A program made the position numbers and the translations under genes. DNA of 64,000 nt, taken from Saccharothrix obliqua (lineage in GTDB: Bacteria; Actinomycetota; Actinomycetes; Mycobacteriales; Pseudonocardiaceae). Shown here in pieces: positions 35,362 through 44,713 of this stretch. A model generated the notes under the pieces. The model did no database searches and had not been told where the DNA came from. It worked only from the letters and a program-made list of their open reading frames with translations. Each line of letters opens with the position of its first letter. Position 1 is the stretch's first letter. The stretch is from assembly GCF_019375475.1 (NCBI RefSeq), contig NZ_JAHXGQ010000012.1, positions 181,632-245,631 on the forward strand. Reading direction: 5' to 3'.

Positions 35362-35460
35362 GGGGAATATTCCCCTCCGCCGGGATCTCCGGACATATCC
35401 ATGATGCACGGAGGACCGGTCCGCGACAAATCGGAATATTCGCACGCCGGGCGAATATTC
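35362..35460. promoter_or_regulatory. Three GAATATTC sites upstream of the AfsA-type operon
   Basis: The AT-rich palindrome GAATATTC occurs at 35365–35372 (inside the 14-bp perfect palindrome GGGGAATATTCCCC, 35362–35375), 35434–35441 and 35453–35460. Three copies in 100 bases of such GC-rich DNA is unlikely by chance. They lie in the only non-coding region before the operon and are candidate operators for an unidentified regulator. Confidence 0.5.
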
Positions 35461-35464
35461 GAGT

Positions 35465-36673
35465 CTATTCCGTGGTTCGGTGCGCTTTTCGCGTGATGAG
35501 CACCACGATCAGCGCCACACCGACGAGAACGGCGCCGATCCCTGTGACCGAACGAACTCCCGCGGACTCCACGGCGAGCCCGCCCCCGAGCGCCCCGAGC
35601 GCGATGGCGGCGTTGAACACGGCCACGTACAACGAGGACGCGGCGTCGGTGGCGTCGGGCGCCGAGCGCAGCACCCAGGTTTGCAGGCAGACCGGCAGCG
35701 CCGCGTACGACACGCCCCAGGTGACGAGCAGGACGACGGCCGCCACCGCGGAACCGCCACCCGTGAGGGTCAGCGCCAGCAGCGACGCGGCGAGCAGGCC
35801 GACCGCGCCCAGCAGCGCCCGGCGCAGCCCCCTGGCCACGGCGCCGCCCGCCAGGAAGTTCCCGGCGATCCCCGCCGCGCCGAACACCAGCAGCAGCACG
35901 CTGACCAGCGCCGGTGAGATGCCCACGACCTCCTGGAGGTACGGCGTCACGTACGTGTAGGCCAGGTAGTGGCCGATCATGGTCAACGCCGCCACGCCGA
36001 TCGCCACCAGGAACGGGCCGTTGCGCAGCAGTCGCGGGATGGCGGCGAGGCTGCCGCCGTTGCGTGCCGGCATCGACGGGAGCAGCACCAGCACCGCGAG
36101 CATGACGAGCAGGCCGAGACCGGCCGCCACCAGGAACGCCACGCGCCAGTCGGCCGCCTGCCCGATGGCGGTGCCCAGCGGCACGCCCACCACCGACGCC
36201 ACGGAGATGCCGCCCAGCACCACCGACAGCGCCCGCACCGCGCTCGCGCGGTCCACCAGGCGCGTGCCGACGGCGGGTGTGGTCGACCAGAACACGCCGT
36301 GCGCGAAGGCGATCAGCACCCGGCCGAGCATCAGCACCAGGTAGTTGGGCGCCACGGCGGACACCAGGTTGCCCAGCACCAGCAGCCCCAGCAGGCCCAC
36401 CAGCAGCCGGCGGCGGTCCATCCTCCGCACCAGGGACGTCAGCGGGGCGGCGGTCATGGCCGCGATGGCGCCGTAGACCGACACGACCAGCCCGGCGATG
36501 CCGACCGGCACACCGACCCCGGCGCCGATCGACGGCAGCAGCCCGATCGGCAGCAGCTCGGTGGTGACGAACAGGAAGGTGCCCAGGCCGAGCACCCACA
36601 CGGCGGGCCACGACCGGGGTTCGACCTCCTCGGCGACGACGGGCGGCGCGGCGGTGGACGGCGAGGTGGTCAC
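35465..36673 (-). CDS. MFS exporter, 12-TM DHA1 type
   Basis: 402 residues with about 12 membrane helices. TTELLPIGLLPSIG in helix 1, the loop LVRRMDRRRLLVGL (motif A form) and GRVLIAFAHGVFWS in helix 4 match the AraJ/CmlA group of arabinose- and drug-efflux-like proteins. The GTG at 36673 overlaps the stop of the upstream CMD-family gene (GTGA). It is the last gene of a three-gene operon with an aldo/keto reductase, probably for export of a detoxified or tailored compound. Confidence 0.9.
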   Translation of the reverse strand: MTTSPSTAAPPVVAEEVEPRSWPAVWVLGLGTFLFVTTELLPIGLLPSIGAGVGVPVGIAGLVVSVYGAIAAMTAAPLTSLVRRMDRRRLLVGLLGLLVLGNLVSAVAPNYLVLMLGRVLIAFAHGVFWSTTPAVGTRLVDRASAVRALSVVLGGISVASVVGVPLGTAIGQAADWRVAFLVAAGLGLLVMLAVLVLLPSMPARNGGSLAAIPRLLRNGPFLVAIGVAALTMIGHYLAYTYVTPYLQEVVGISPALVSVLLLVFGAAGIAGNFLAGGAVARGLRRALLGAVGLLAASLLALTLTGGGSAVAAVVLLVTWGVSYAALPVCLQTWVLRSAPDATDAASSLYVAVFNAAIALGALGGGLAVESAGVRSVTGIGAVLVGVALIVVLITRKAHRTTE

Positions 36674-37068
36674 GGGGTGCGCTCCTGCTCCGGGATGGTG
36701 TCGTCGGCCGCGTCGAACAGTCGCTTCGCCTGGTAGAGGGCGTTCAACGACCGGGGGATGCCGACGTAGGGGGTGAGGTGGACGAACAGCGCGACGATCT
36801 CGTCGCGGGTGGCGCCGGCCCGCAGGGTCGCCGGGATGTGGGTGTCGAGCTGCGGCTCGCACCCGCCCTGCGCGGCCAGCAGGGCCAGGGTCACCAGCTG
36901 CCGGGTGCGCAGGTCCAGCTCGGGGCGCCCGACGACGTCGCCGAACGCGTACTCCACGATCGTGTGGCCGAACCGCTCGTCGAGCGCGGCGACCGAGGCG
37001 ATCACCGCGTCCGGGTCGATGCCCAGCACGCCCATGACGCGCCGGCCGGCGTCCTCCCGGCCGCTCAT
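36670..37068 (-). CDS. Carboxymuconolactone decarboxylase-family protein
   Basis: 132 residues, the standard size. LDLRTRQLVTLALLAAQGGCEPQLDTHIPATLRAGATRDEIVALFVHLTPYVGIPRSLNAL is recognisable in parts: RQLVTLALLAAQGG, HIPATLRAGAT and the GIPRSLNAL helix. The AhpD-type CxxC is absent, so peroxidase activity is unlikely; the decarboxylase/YurZ group is closer. It is cytosolic and probably oligomeric. ATG at 37068 overlaps the stop of the aldo/keto reductase (ATGA), and its stop overlaps the MFS start. Confidence 0.88.
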   Translation of the reverse strand: MSGREDAGRRVMGVLGIDPDAVIASVAALDERFGHTIVEYAFGDVVGRPELDLRTRQLVTLALLAAQGGCEPQLDTHIPATLRAGATRDEIVALFVHLTPYVGIPRSLNALYQAKRLFDAADDTIPEQERTP

Positions 37069-38099
37069 GCCCGCGTCCCCGGTGCGTCGGAGGTGTCCGG
37101 CATGGTGGCCGCCGGGTAGCGGTCGCCGTGTACCCGGTCCGGCGCGAAGGCCGAGTCGAGCGCGGCCACGTCGGCGGCGCTCAGCGAGAGCGCCGCCGCC
37201 GCCAGGTTCTCCCGCAGGTAGTCGAGCCGCTTGGTGCCCGGGATCGGGAGCACGTCCTCGCCCTGCGCGAGCACCCACGCCAGCGCGACCTGCGCGGGCG
37301 TCGCGCCGTGCCGCCGCGCCACCTCGGTCACCGGGGTCAGCAGCGACAGGTTGGCGGACAGGTTCTCGCCGGTGAACCGGGGGTTGGCCCGCCGGAAGTC
37401 GTCCTCGGCCAGGCCGTCGCGGTCGCGCAGCGCACCGGTGAGGAACCCGCGCCCCAACGGGGAGTACGCCACGAGGGTCACGCCCAGGTCGCGCGCGGCG
37501 GCCAGCACGCCGTCGGTCACCACGTCACGCGTCCACAGGGACAGCTCGCTCTGCACCGCGGCGATCGGGTGCACGGCGTGCGCGCGGCGCAGCGTCGTCG
37601 TGCTCACCTCGGACAGGCCGATGTGCCGGACCTTGCCGGCGCGCACCAGCTCCGCCAGCGCACCTACGGTGTCCTCGACCGGCGTGGTCGGGTCGAGCCG
37701 GTGGACGTAGTAGAGGTCGATGGTGTCGACGCCGAGCCGGCGCAGGCTCGCGTCGCACGCGGCGCGGGCGTACCCGGGGCTGGAGTCGTGCCACCGGCGG
37801 CCCCCGCCCCGGCGGATGCCGAACTTGGTGGCCACGAACGCCTCGTCACGCCGATCCCGCAGCACGCGGCCGACCAGCTCCTCGTTGTGGCCGTCGCCGT
37901 ACATGTCGGCCGTGTCCAGCATGGTCACGCCCGCGTCGAGCGCGGCGTGGAGGACCTCGACCGACCGGGCGTCGTCCCGGCTGCCGTAGAACTCGCTCAT
38001 ACCCATGCAGCCCAGGCCGAACGCGCCGACGGTGCGGCCGGCGAGCCTGCGCACCGGCAGCGCGGTCCTGGTCTCGGGTGGTGTCTTCGTTTCGGTCAC
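37065..38099 (-). CDS. Aldo/keto reductase
   Basis: 344 residues of a (beta/alpha)8 NADPH reductase. The tetrad is complete: Asp62 (LDTADMYG), Tyr67, Lys92 (ATKFG) and His133 (YYVHRLD). The C-terminal NADPH site shows IPGTKRLDYLRENL. It reduces aldehydes or ketones; the YakC/AKR13-like group fits best. The GTG at 38099 begins the usual N-terminus. It heads an operon with the CMD-family protein and the MFS exporter, and is divergent from the XRE regulator at 38217. Confidence 0.92.
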   Translation of the reverse strand: MTETKTPPETRTALPVRRLAGRTVGAFGLGCMGMSEFYGSRDDARSVEVLHAALDAGVTMLDTADMYGDGHNEELVGRVLRDRRDEAFVATKFGIRRGGGRRWHDSSPGYARAACDASLRRLGVDTIDLYYVHRLDPTTPVEDTVGALAELVRAGKVRHIGLSEVSTTTLRRAHAVHPIAAVQSELSLWTRDVVTDGVLAAARDLGVTLVAYSPLGRGFLTGALRDRDGLAEDDFRRANPRFTGENLSANLSLLTPVTEVARRHGATPAQVALAWVLAQGEDVLPIPGTKRLDYLRENLAAAALSLSAADVAALDSAFAPDRVHGDRYPAATMPDTSDAPGTRA

Positions 38100-38216
38100 G
38101 ACACCGATCGTGCGTCGTGCGTCGTCCCACCGGCAGGACGCGTTCCTCCCTGGGAACCCCGTCCCCGGGTGCGCCACTGCCAGGCTGACCGGCTGAACCC
38201 GTGGCAGCATGGGTGC

Positions 38217-39107
38217 ATGGCCCAGCAGACGGAACTCAGCACGTTCCTGCGATCGCGCCGGGCGAAGGTCCGGCCGGCCGACATCGGGTTGACCGAGGGG
38301 CACACCCTCCGGCGCACGCAAGGTCTGCGGCGCGAGGAGGTCGCCGCCTCGGCGGGGGTCAGCGTCGACTACTACACCCGGTTGGAGCAGGGGCGCGAGC
38401 GCAACCCCAGCATCGCGGTGCTGGAGTCGCTGGCCTCGACCCTGCTGCTGGAGGGCGAGGAGCGCGACCACCTGTTCCGCTTGGCGGCGCACTCCGGCAA
38501 GCGCACCCCGCCCGCACCGGCGACGAATCGCCGGGTGCGCCCGGTCGTGCGACAGCTGCTGGACACCGTGTCCCCGTCACCGGCGTACGTGCTGAACCGC
38601 TGGAACGACATGCTGGCCGCGAACGCCGCGGGTCTGGCACTGCTGGCCGGTCTGGAGTCGTGGCCACCCGCCCGCCGCAACACCATCCGCTACATCTTCC
38701 TGCACCCGACCGCGCGGACGCTGTTCGTCGACTGGGACATGATCGCGCGCAACGCCGTGGCGCACCTACACGCGATGGACGGCCTGCTGCCCGGCGACCC
38801 GGCCCTGAAGGCGCTGGTCGACGAACTCAGCGCCAAGAGCGAGGAGTTCCCGCGCTTGTGGCACGAGCACGACGTGCGCAGCCTGTCGACCGGCCGCAAG
38901 GTGCTCGACCACCCGGGCGTCGGCCTGATGACCCTGACCTACGAGGTGCTGGACGTGCTCAACGACCACCAGCGCCTGGTGGTCTACCAGGCGCCGCCCG
39001 GCAGCGCCGACCACGACTCGATGATGCTGCTCAACCTGATGAACCCGGAACCCACCCCGGACACCGCCGGCCGCCCGCGCCCCAGCTGGCACTCGGACCA
39101 GCTCTGA
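38217..39107 (+). CDS. XRE regulator with MmyB-like ligand domain
   Basis: 296 residues. The N-terminal HTH contains LRREEVAASAGVSVDYYTRLEQGRERNPS, a hallmark of this family. Residues about 110–275 form the MmyB-like PAS-related domain (SPAYVLNRWNDMLAANAAGLAL, LFVDWDMIARNAVAHLHA, LDHPGVGLMTLTYEVL, LVVYQAPPGS), which binds fatty-acid-like or other small ligands. It is divergent from the aldo/keto reductase operon and most likely controls it. Two more genes of this family lie at 53.7 and 60.6 kb. Confidence 0.92.
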   Translation: MAQQTELSTFLRSRRAKVRPADIGLTEGHTLRRTQGLRREEVAASAGVSVDYYTRLEQGRERNPSIAVLESLASTLLLEGEERDHLFRLAAHSGKRTPPAPATNRRVRPVVRQLLDTVSPSPAYVLNRWNDMLAANAAGLALLAGLESWPPARRNTIRYIFLHPTARTLFVDWDMIARNAVAHLHAMDGLLPGDPALKALVDELSAKSEEFPRLWHEHDVRSLSTGRKVLDHPGVGLMTLTYEVLDVLNDHQRLVVYQAPPGSADHDSMMLLNLMNPEPTPDTAGRPRPSWHSDQL

Positions 39108-39243
39108 CGGGGCGTCGAACAGCTCACTGAGCGACTCACCACCGACCACGCCGACACACCTGCTTGACCGACAACACCGTGAGGCCGTTCCAGGAAACAG
39201 CTTGGCCGGCCCTCCGTCCTGGAAGATCCGTATCGTCTTCCCC

Positions 39244-41106
39244 ATGGTGAGCCCGGCGAGTTGGAACCAGTTGTTGCGGGGGATGCTGGACAGCCTCGTC
39301 GGTGAGAACGTGGACCTCGAGCCGGCGAGGATCGCCTTCGAGACGACGCGGGGGGACTTCGCCACCAGGTTCGCCGCCGCCGTCCAGGTGATGATCGCTC
39401 AACTGGCCAAGCCCGAGGTGGTCATCGACATCCCCGCGCACCCCGAGCAGCTGACCAAGAACGATCTCGAAGCGTTGGTACGGCCTGCCGCGGTCGGGTT
39501 TCTGCGTTCGCACCCCACCAAGGGAGAACTGCTCGGCGAGTTGGAGCGGATCACCCGGCACCAGGAACGCCGTCCGTCGTGGGTCCCGCTGGTCGACCGC
39601 CACGGCAACGCCCGGCCGGAGTACCGCGACCCCTCCGGCGCACAGGGCGAGGGGCCACGTCGTCCCGTTGTGGTCCGGAGCTTCCCCGAACTCGGCGAGG
39701 TCACGATCCACCTGCCCACCGACCACGACGACCGCCCGGAACTGGCCATGGCCCCCGGCGGCATCGGGGAGCTGGAAGTCGTCCTGCACGCGCTGTTGGG
39801 CACCGCGGACGAGCAAGGACCACGCGGTGAGGTGCGGATCGACGAGATGGCCAACGAGGCCCTGGTTCCCGACGGCGAGCGCTGGTGGTCCACCGAGCCC
39901 GCACAGCCCGTGCCGGCGGCGCAGGACCCGGGTGTGGCCAGCGAGTTGCTCGCGACGACCGCGACCCTGGCGGGACTGCCGGTCGATGACAACACCGCTG
40001 CCGGGGCCGAAGCGGTGATCACCGCGCTGTCGTCGGCAGGCGACTGGCGACACAGCCGGCACTGGCTGCTGGACACCAGCACCCCCGACGACGGCACCGG
40101 TTTCCTCGGCACCGCCACGGCCGCGATCGCCGGCTGGGCGGACGAGGGCAAGAGCGGGCTGGTCGTGTACGTCTACGGCGGCGCGCTGCACGCTGACGAG
40201 GGGTTGAGCGCCGTACCCGACCCGCTGCACGGCTACCTGCTGTGCGCCACCCGGTCGACCGGCGGTGGCGACGCCCTGGCCGCGGTGCACCGACTCGTCC
40301 TGTCGTGCCCCGGTCCTCACTGGTGCCACCGCGGCGGCTGCCCCGACCTCGACTTCCCTGAAGTGACGGCCTTGCTCACCCCGATCGTCCTCGCCGGACA
40401 AGCCGCCGCCGCGACCGGCGGCTACGACTGGGCCCGCACCGCATACCGGCGGCTTTACGGTGCCGGAGAGGGCGAAGGCCACGTCGATACCGTCTTGGAC
40501 CGGGTGGAGACGTTGCTGACGGGCGCGGGGTGGGTCGAACTGGGACGCACGGCCTGGGAAGGAGGGCTGGAGAACACCACGTTGCGCCGGGGTCTGCACT
40601 GCCTGACCGCGAGCTACGACCCGGTCACCCGCCAGGTGCGACTGGCCGACGGCAGGCGCGAACTCGAACTGACGCTCGACCTGCTGGCAGATGAAGGCGT
40701 GCTCATCGGGAGCGAAGGTGAGGAACGCGTTGACACCGGCGACGATGCGGTGCGGGAATGGGGAACCGACCTCCTGACCGCGGCGGAAGACCTGTTGCGC
40801 GGGCGCATCACCGAGCCGGCGCACGGGGGTGGTCCTGTTCAGGCGACGTTGCTCGGCTTGCACCCCCACGCGGAGGGAGACCTCCGCGGCCCTGCCTCCA
40901 GTTCCCTCGCAGAAGAACAACTCACCGTGCTGCTCCGCACGATCGGCGCGTTTCAATGCGGCGGTGGCTCGCAGGTCGCACCAGGTCACCGTCATCGACC
41001 ACTCGCGACCGCTTCCAACTCCATCCAGGTCAGCACCGCGAGCGCCGCGAGGTCGCCGCACAGCGAAAGGGATTCCTCGACGGCCGAGGGCGGACCCAAG
41101 CCGTAG
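39244..41106 (+). CDS. Large protein of unknown function
   Basis: 620 residues, cytosolic, rich in acidic residues. I recognise no domain. Recurrent features are FPELGEVTIHLPTDH, SSAGDWRHSRHWLLDTSTPDDGTGF, GLVVYVYGGALHADEG and a Cys/His cluster CPGPHWCHRGGCPD that could bind zinc. The ATG at 39244 has no clear ribosome site, so the start is uncertain. The last 38 codons overlap the convergent lipoprotein gene and have a different composition (HRHRPLATASNS), so the natural end may be earlier and a late frameshift is possible. Confidence 0.5.
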   Translation: MVSPASWNQLLRGMLDSLVGENVDLEPARIAFETTRGDFATRFAAAVQVMIAQLAKPEVVIDIPAHPEQLTKNDLEALVRPAAVGFLRSHPTKGELLGELERITRHQERRPSWVPLVDRHGNARPEYRDPSGAQGEGPRRPVVVRSFPELGEVTIHLPTDHDDRPELAMAPGGIGELEVVLHALLGTADEQGPRGEVRIDEMANEALVPDGERWWSTEPAQPVPAAQDPGVASELLATTATLAGLPVDDNTAAGAEAVITALSSAGDWRHSRHWLLDTSTPDDGTGFLGTATAAIAGWADEGKSGLVVYVYGGALHADEGLSAVPDPLHGYLLCATRSTGGGDALAAVHRLVLSCPGPHWCHRGGCPDLDFPEVTALLTPIVLAGQAAAATGGYDWARTAYRRLYGAGEGEGHVDTVLDRVETLLTGAGWVELGRTAWEGGLENTTLRRGLHCLTASYDPVTRQVRLADGRRELELTLDLLADEGVLIGSEGEERVDTGDDAVREWGTDLLTAAEDLLRGRITEPAHGGGPVQATLLGLHPHAEGDLRGPASSSLAEEQLTVLLRTIGAFQCGGGSQVAPGHRHRPLATASNSIQVSTASAARSPHSERDSSTAEGGPKP

Positions 41107-41462
41107 CACCCGCCTTTGATCATGACGTTCACCGCTCGCAGGAAGTCGTCGGCCACCACGACGATCTTTTGGTAGCGCGTCGCCGCCACGGTCTCGTCCG
41201 CGGTGACGGCTTCCCTCAACTTCTCGACCGCCCTGCCCGCGCCGACGAGTTCTTCGGCGCAGCGCGCCTCGTCGAGGCGTGGCGGGGAGCACGAACGCAG
41301 GCCACCGACCCGATAGGTGGTGCCGAGTTCCCGCAGGCGCTGCCCGGGATCGAGTGGTGCCACCCCGGACGTCGTCGTGCCGAGGACCGGTTCGTCGGTC
41401 CCGCCGCACGAGATGAGCGCGAGCATCGCCAACCCCAGCACCAGGACGCCCCCGCGGGTCAC
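40992..41462 (-). CDS. Small lipoprotein coupled to the TIR–WD40 gene
   Basis: 156 residues. GGVLVLGLAMLALISCGG is a lipoprotein signal with Cys20 as the lipidated residue (lipobox LISC). The mature part has Cys residues at RSCSPPR, EARCAEE, GGCYGLG and LSLCGDL, likely two disulfides. Family unknown. The GTG at 41462 overlaps the stop of the TIR–WD40 gene (GTGA), so the pair is co-translated, and an outer-face lipoprotein could be a partner of the WD40 propellers. The longer frame to 41582 is inside the WD40 gene. Confidence 0.68.
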   Translation of the reverse strand: MTRGGVLVLGLAMLALISCGGTDEPVLGTTTSGVAPLDPGQRLRELGTTYRVGGLRSCSPPRLDEARCAEELVGAGRAVEKLREAVTADETVAATRYQKIVVVADDFLRAVNVMIKGGCYGLGPPSAVEESLSLCGDLAALAVLTWMELEAVASGR

Positions 41463-44440
41463 GGGCACACCTGCCGGTGCGGCACGTCCGGCGCGTACTC
41501 GGCCCATTCCTCCGCCGTCAGCGACCTGCTCACCTGGCCGCACAGCGCGCGTTCGACGTCGGTCAGGTGGCCGGCCCGCCATAAGCGCACCGATCCGTCC
41601 TCACCCACCCCGGCGAGCATCGTCCCGTCGGGGCTGAAGGCGACCGCGCGCACCGAGCCGTCGTGGGCGAGGTGCGTCGGCCCCACCCGTTGCCGCGAGG
41701 CGACGTGCCACAGCCGCACCGAGCCGTCGCCGCCGCCGGAGGCCAGCAACTCGCCGTCCGGGCTGAAGGCCACCGCGTGCACCTGCCCGGTGTGCCCGGT
41801 CAGCGGCTCGCCGATCCGTCGACGTGACGCGACGTCCCACAACCACACGAGGTTGTCGGCACCGGCGGTGGCCAGCGTCCTGCCGTCGGGGCTGAACGCC
41901 ACGGAACGGACCGGCCCGTCGTGCGCCAGCGTGACACCGTCGCCCCCGTCCACGGGCCATAAGTACACGGTGCCGTCGTCCGCGCCCGCGGCCAAAGTCC
42001 GCCCGTCGGGGCTGAACGCGGTGGTGTAGGCCGTGCGACCCTTCAGCGCCGTGCGGATCGACGCCCCGGACACGGGATCCCAGTAGTGGACCGTGGCTTT
42101 GTCGGCGTCGCGTTCGAGGCTGTTCGAGGCCAGCGCGACCGTCCGGCCGTCCGGGGAGTAGGCCACCGACCACACCGGGCGGATCGGGCCGTACTGCGCC
42201 GCAATGCGAACGCGACCGGTGGTGGGGTCCATTGTGGACACCGTGCCCGCGGTCGCGACACCCGGACCCGCCTGCGCTCCGCCCACCAGCAGCGTCGAGC
42301 CGTCCGGGCTGTACGCCAACGAGCGCACGGTCCGCGTGTCGCCCGTCGTGAACCGGCCGACCGCGGTGCGCTTGGAGGTGTCCCACAGCAGCACGGTCGG
42401 CCCGTCCACGACCCGCGTCCGGAGGTGGGCGATCTCGTCGTCACCCAGGAGCCCGGTGTCGAACCCGAGGCGGGTCAGGGACGCCTCCCAACCGTCGCCG
42501 CGGACGCAGACGTCCGAGCCGCGTTCCGCGCAGTAGGAGCCTCGCGCCGGTGGGGCGAAATCCCTGCCGTAGTCACCACCGGTGGCCAGGAAACGGCTGT
42601 CGGGGCTGAACGCGGCCGCGTGGACCGGTCCGGGGTGTCCGGTCAGCGGATCGGCGGTGCGCGAGTGGTTCTCGACGTCCCACACGCGGATCACGCCGTC
42701 GCCGTCGCCGGAGACCAGCGTCGGGCCGTCCGGGGCGAACGCCACCGACAGCACCGGAGCGACGTGCCCCGTCAGCGGATCGCCGACCTGGCGCCGGGTG
42801 TCGACGTCGAACAACCGCACGGCCCCGTCACGGTCTCCCGTCGCCAGGAGGCGCCCGTCGTGGCTGAAGGCCACCGAAGATCGCCCCGCGGCGGGAGCGG
42901 TGAGAGGTTCGCCGACCGGGCGGCGCGCGGCGGTGTCCCAGAGCCGGACCACGCCGTCCGGGCTCGCGGTGGCCAGCAGCGCGCCGTCCGGGCTGAAGGC
43001 CAAGGCGGGCGCGGCGTGGTCGGTGGTGTCGACGGTCAGCGGCTCGCCCACCGGGGCGAGGGTCGTCGCGTCGCGGAACCACAGCTTCCCGTCGCGGCCG
43101 CCGGTCGCGATCAGCGACCCGGCCGGGCTGAACGCCACGTTCGAGGTCCACGTGGTGAGGGCGGGTGGTTGCCGCCCGAGGTCGCTGTGGGCGACCTGCC
43201 GGGAGGCCCGCACGTCCCAGAGCCGCACGGAGTGGCCGGACCCGCTGATCGCCAGCAGCGCGCCGTCGGGGCTGAACGACACCGTCCGGTGCTCGGGGCG
43301 ATCGGGGTCGTCAAGGGGTTCGGTGGCGATGATGCGCGGGTTGCGCGGCTCGCCCCGCTCGTCCAACGCCCACACCTCCACCTTGCGCCGACTCGTGACG
43401 GCCAGGTGCGAGAGGTCGGGGCTGAAGACCACGGTCCTGACCGGGCCGTCGAGCATCGGCCTCGGTGGTGCGACCTCGCGGCGGGTGGCGAGATCCCACC
43501 GGCGCACCTCCGTCCCGCCGGCCATGAGCGTGCCGCGAGCGCCGACCGCGAGGGCGTGCACCGGCTGCCCGCCGTCCATGGCGGCCAGCCCCGGGCGGTC
43601 GGCCGCGAGCAGCATCGCCGTGCGGGACTCGACGGTCGGGCCGACCGCGTGACCGGCCAGGGCCAGCAGCCGCGCCAACTCCGGGTCCCGGTCGCCGACG
43701 GCCTGGCTGCGGGCCGCGAGCGCGCGCGACTGGTCCGCGGTCCGCTGGCCCTCGGTCCGGGACCACAGCAGGGTGCTCAACACCAGGGCGACGGCGAGCA
43801 GCAACGCGACACCGGCCACCGCGGACCGGCGCAGTCGCCTGCCCAGGCGGTGTTGTCGCGCGTCTTCGCTGTCGATGGCGTCGACGGTGCTGCCGTGGAT
43901 CGGCGCGGCCAGGGCGGCCAACGCCCGGCGGAACCCGGCGTGCCCCAACGAGAGGTGCGCCTCGTCGCCCGCCCAGCTCAGGTCGATCCACAGCGGCTCG
44001 GCGTCGAACCACCCGCGCAGCCGCGGCGGCAACGCGTCGGTGCGGTCCCAGTCGAAGTCGTCACCGGCCCAGGCGATGACGCCGCCGGTCAACACGATCA
44101 GGAACGTCTCCCGCTCCCGGTGCTCGATCCAGTGGGAAACCTCGCGCCCCACCCACGGCGAGGCCGCTGCTTCCGGTGAGGCCAACAGGATGAAGAACCG
44201 GGACCGGTCCAGCGCGGTGGTAATGGTGCCCCACAGGTCCGGGCTCGCGGCGAGGTTGGTCTGATCGCGGAACACCCGCAACGCCCGCACCTGATTCCAC
44301 CGCTTGGCCAACCGGTGCAGACCCCGTTCGACCGCCGGAGCCAGCCGCCCGTCCGCGGCGTGGCTGTAGGAGAGGAAGGCGTCGTACGCGCTCGGCCGTT
44401 CATCAAGCACCTGATGACCCCCCGACAAGCGCTCGGTCAC
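41459..44440 (-). CDS. TIR–TM–WD40 sensor/effector protein
   Basis: 993 residues. Residues about 18–160 are a TIR-like domain (DAFLSYSHAADGRLA, LRVFRDQTNL, RFFILLASPEAAASPWVGREV, with Glu100 at the place of the catalytic Glu of TIR NADases). A membrane helix lies at about 206–226. The remaining 750 residues hold 14 WD40 repeats (AFSPDGRLLATGDRDGAVRLFD and similar), two propellers' worth, and end EWAEYAPDVPHRQVCP. The layout suggests a sensor outside and TIR inside, or all cytosolic and anchored. TIR domains cleave NAD in immunity; whether this one does is unknown. The lipoprotein gene overlaps its stop. Confidence 0.88.
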   Translation of the reverse strand: MTERLSGGHQVLDERPSAYDAFLSYSHAADGRLAPAVERGLHRLAKRWNQVRALRVFRDQTNLAASPDLWGTITTALDRSRFFILLASPEAAASPWVGREVSHWIEHRERETFLIVLTGGVIAWAGDDFDWDRTDALPPRLRGWFDAEPLWIDLSWAGDEAHLSLGHAGFRRALAALAAPIHGSTVDAIDSEDARQHRLGRRLRRSAVAGVALLLAVALVLSTLLWSRTEGQRTADQSRALAARSQAVGDRDPELARLLALAGHAVGPTVESRTAMLLAADRPGLAAMDGGQPVHALAVGARGTLMAGGTEVRRWDLATRREVAPPRPMLDGPVRTVVFSPDLSHLAVTSRRKVEVWALDERGEPRNPRIIATEPLDDPDRPEHRTVSFSPDGALLAISGSGHSVRLWDVRASRQVAHSDLGRQPPALTTWTSNVAFSPAGSLIATGGRDGKLWFRDATTLAPVGEPLTVDTTDHAAPALAFSPDGALLATASPDGVVRLWDTAARRPVGEPLTAPAAGRSSVAFSHDGRLLATGDRDGAVRLFDVDTRRQVGDPLTGHVAPVLSVAFAPDGPTLVSGDGDGVIRVWDVENHSRTADPLTGHPGPVHAAAFSPDSRFLATGGDYGRDFAPPARGSYCAERGSDVCVRGDGWEASLTRLGFDTGLLGDDEIAHLRTRVVDGPTVLLWDTSKRTAVGRFTTGDTRTVRSLAYSPDGSTLLVGGAQAGPGVATAGTVSTMDPTTGRVRIAAQYGPIRPVWSVAYSPDGRTVALASNSLERDADKATVHYWDPVSGASIRTALKGRTAYTTAFSPDGRTLAAGADDGTVYLWPVDGGDGVTLAHDGPVRSVAFSPDGRTLATAGADNLVWLWDVASRRRIGEPLTGHTGQVHAVAFSPDGELLASGGGDGSVRLWHVASRQRVGPTHLAHDGSVRAVAFSPDGTMLAGVGEDGSVRLWRAGHLTDVERALCGQVSRSLTAEEWAEYAPDVPHRQVCP

Positions 44441-44713
44441 GTCAAGTAGCCGACAGCGACCTTACGCGCCTGGGTGGGGTGCCGGCTCGGATATCGCTCG
44501 GACCGACCCGGCCGGCTTGAGTCCGTTCTCGCGGACGGAATCCGACGGCACCTGCCGATCACCTGCGTGAGCAACATCGTGCTCGCCGCGTTGGTGCCCG
44601 AGCCTGCCGCGACGGCACAACTGCGGCCGATGGTCCCAGGCACAAGGAGCGCCGACGTCGTCCTCGACCGGGAACAGGATGACGATCGGCCCGGGGGCGA
44701 CCTGAGTGCAGGC

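Noticed and set aside
44441..44713. Small ORFs between the TIR–WD40 and AvrD genes
   Set aside because: Short frames on both strands have no ribosome site or plausible protein sequence.
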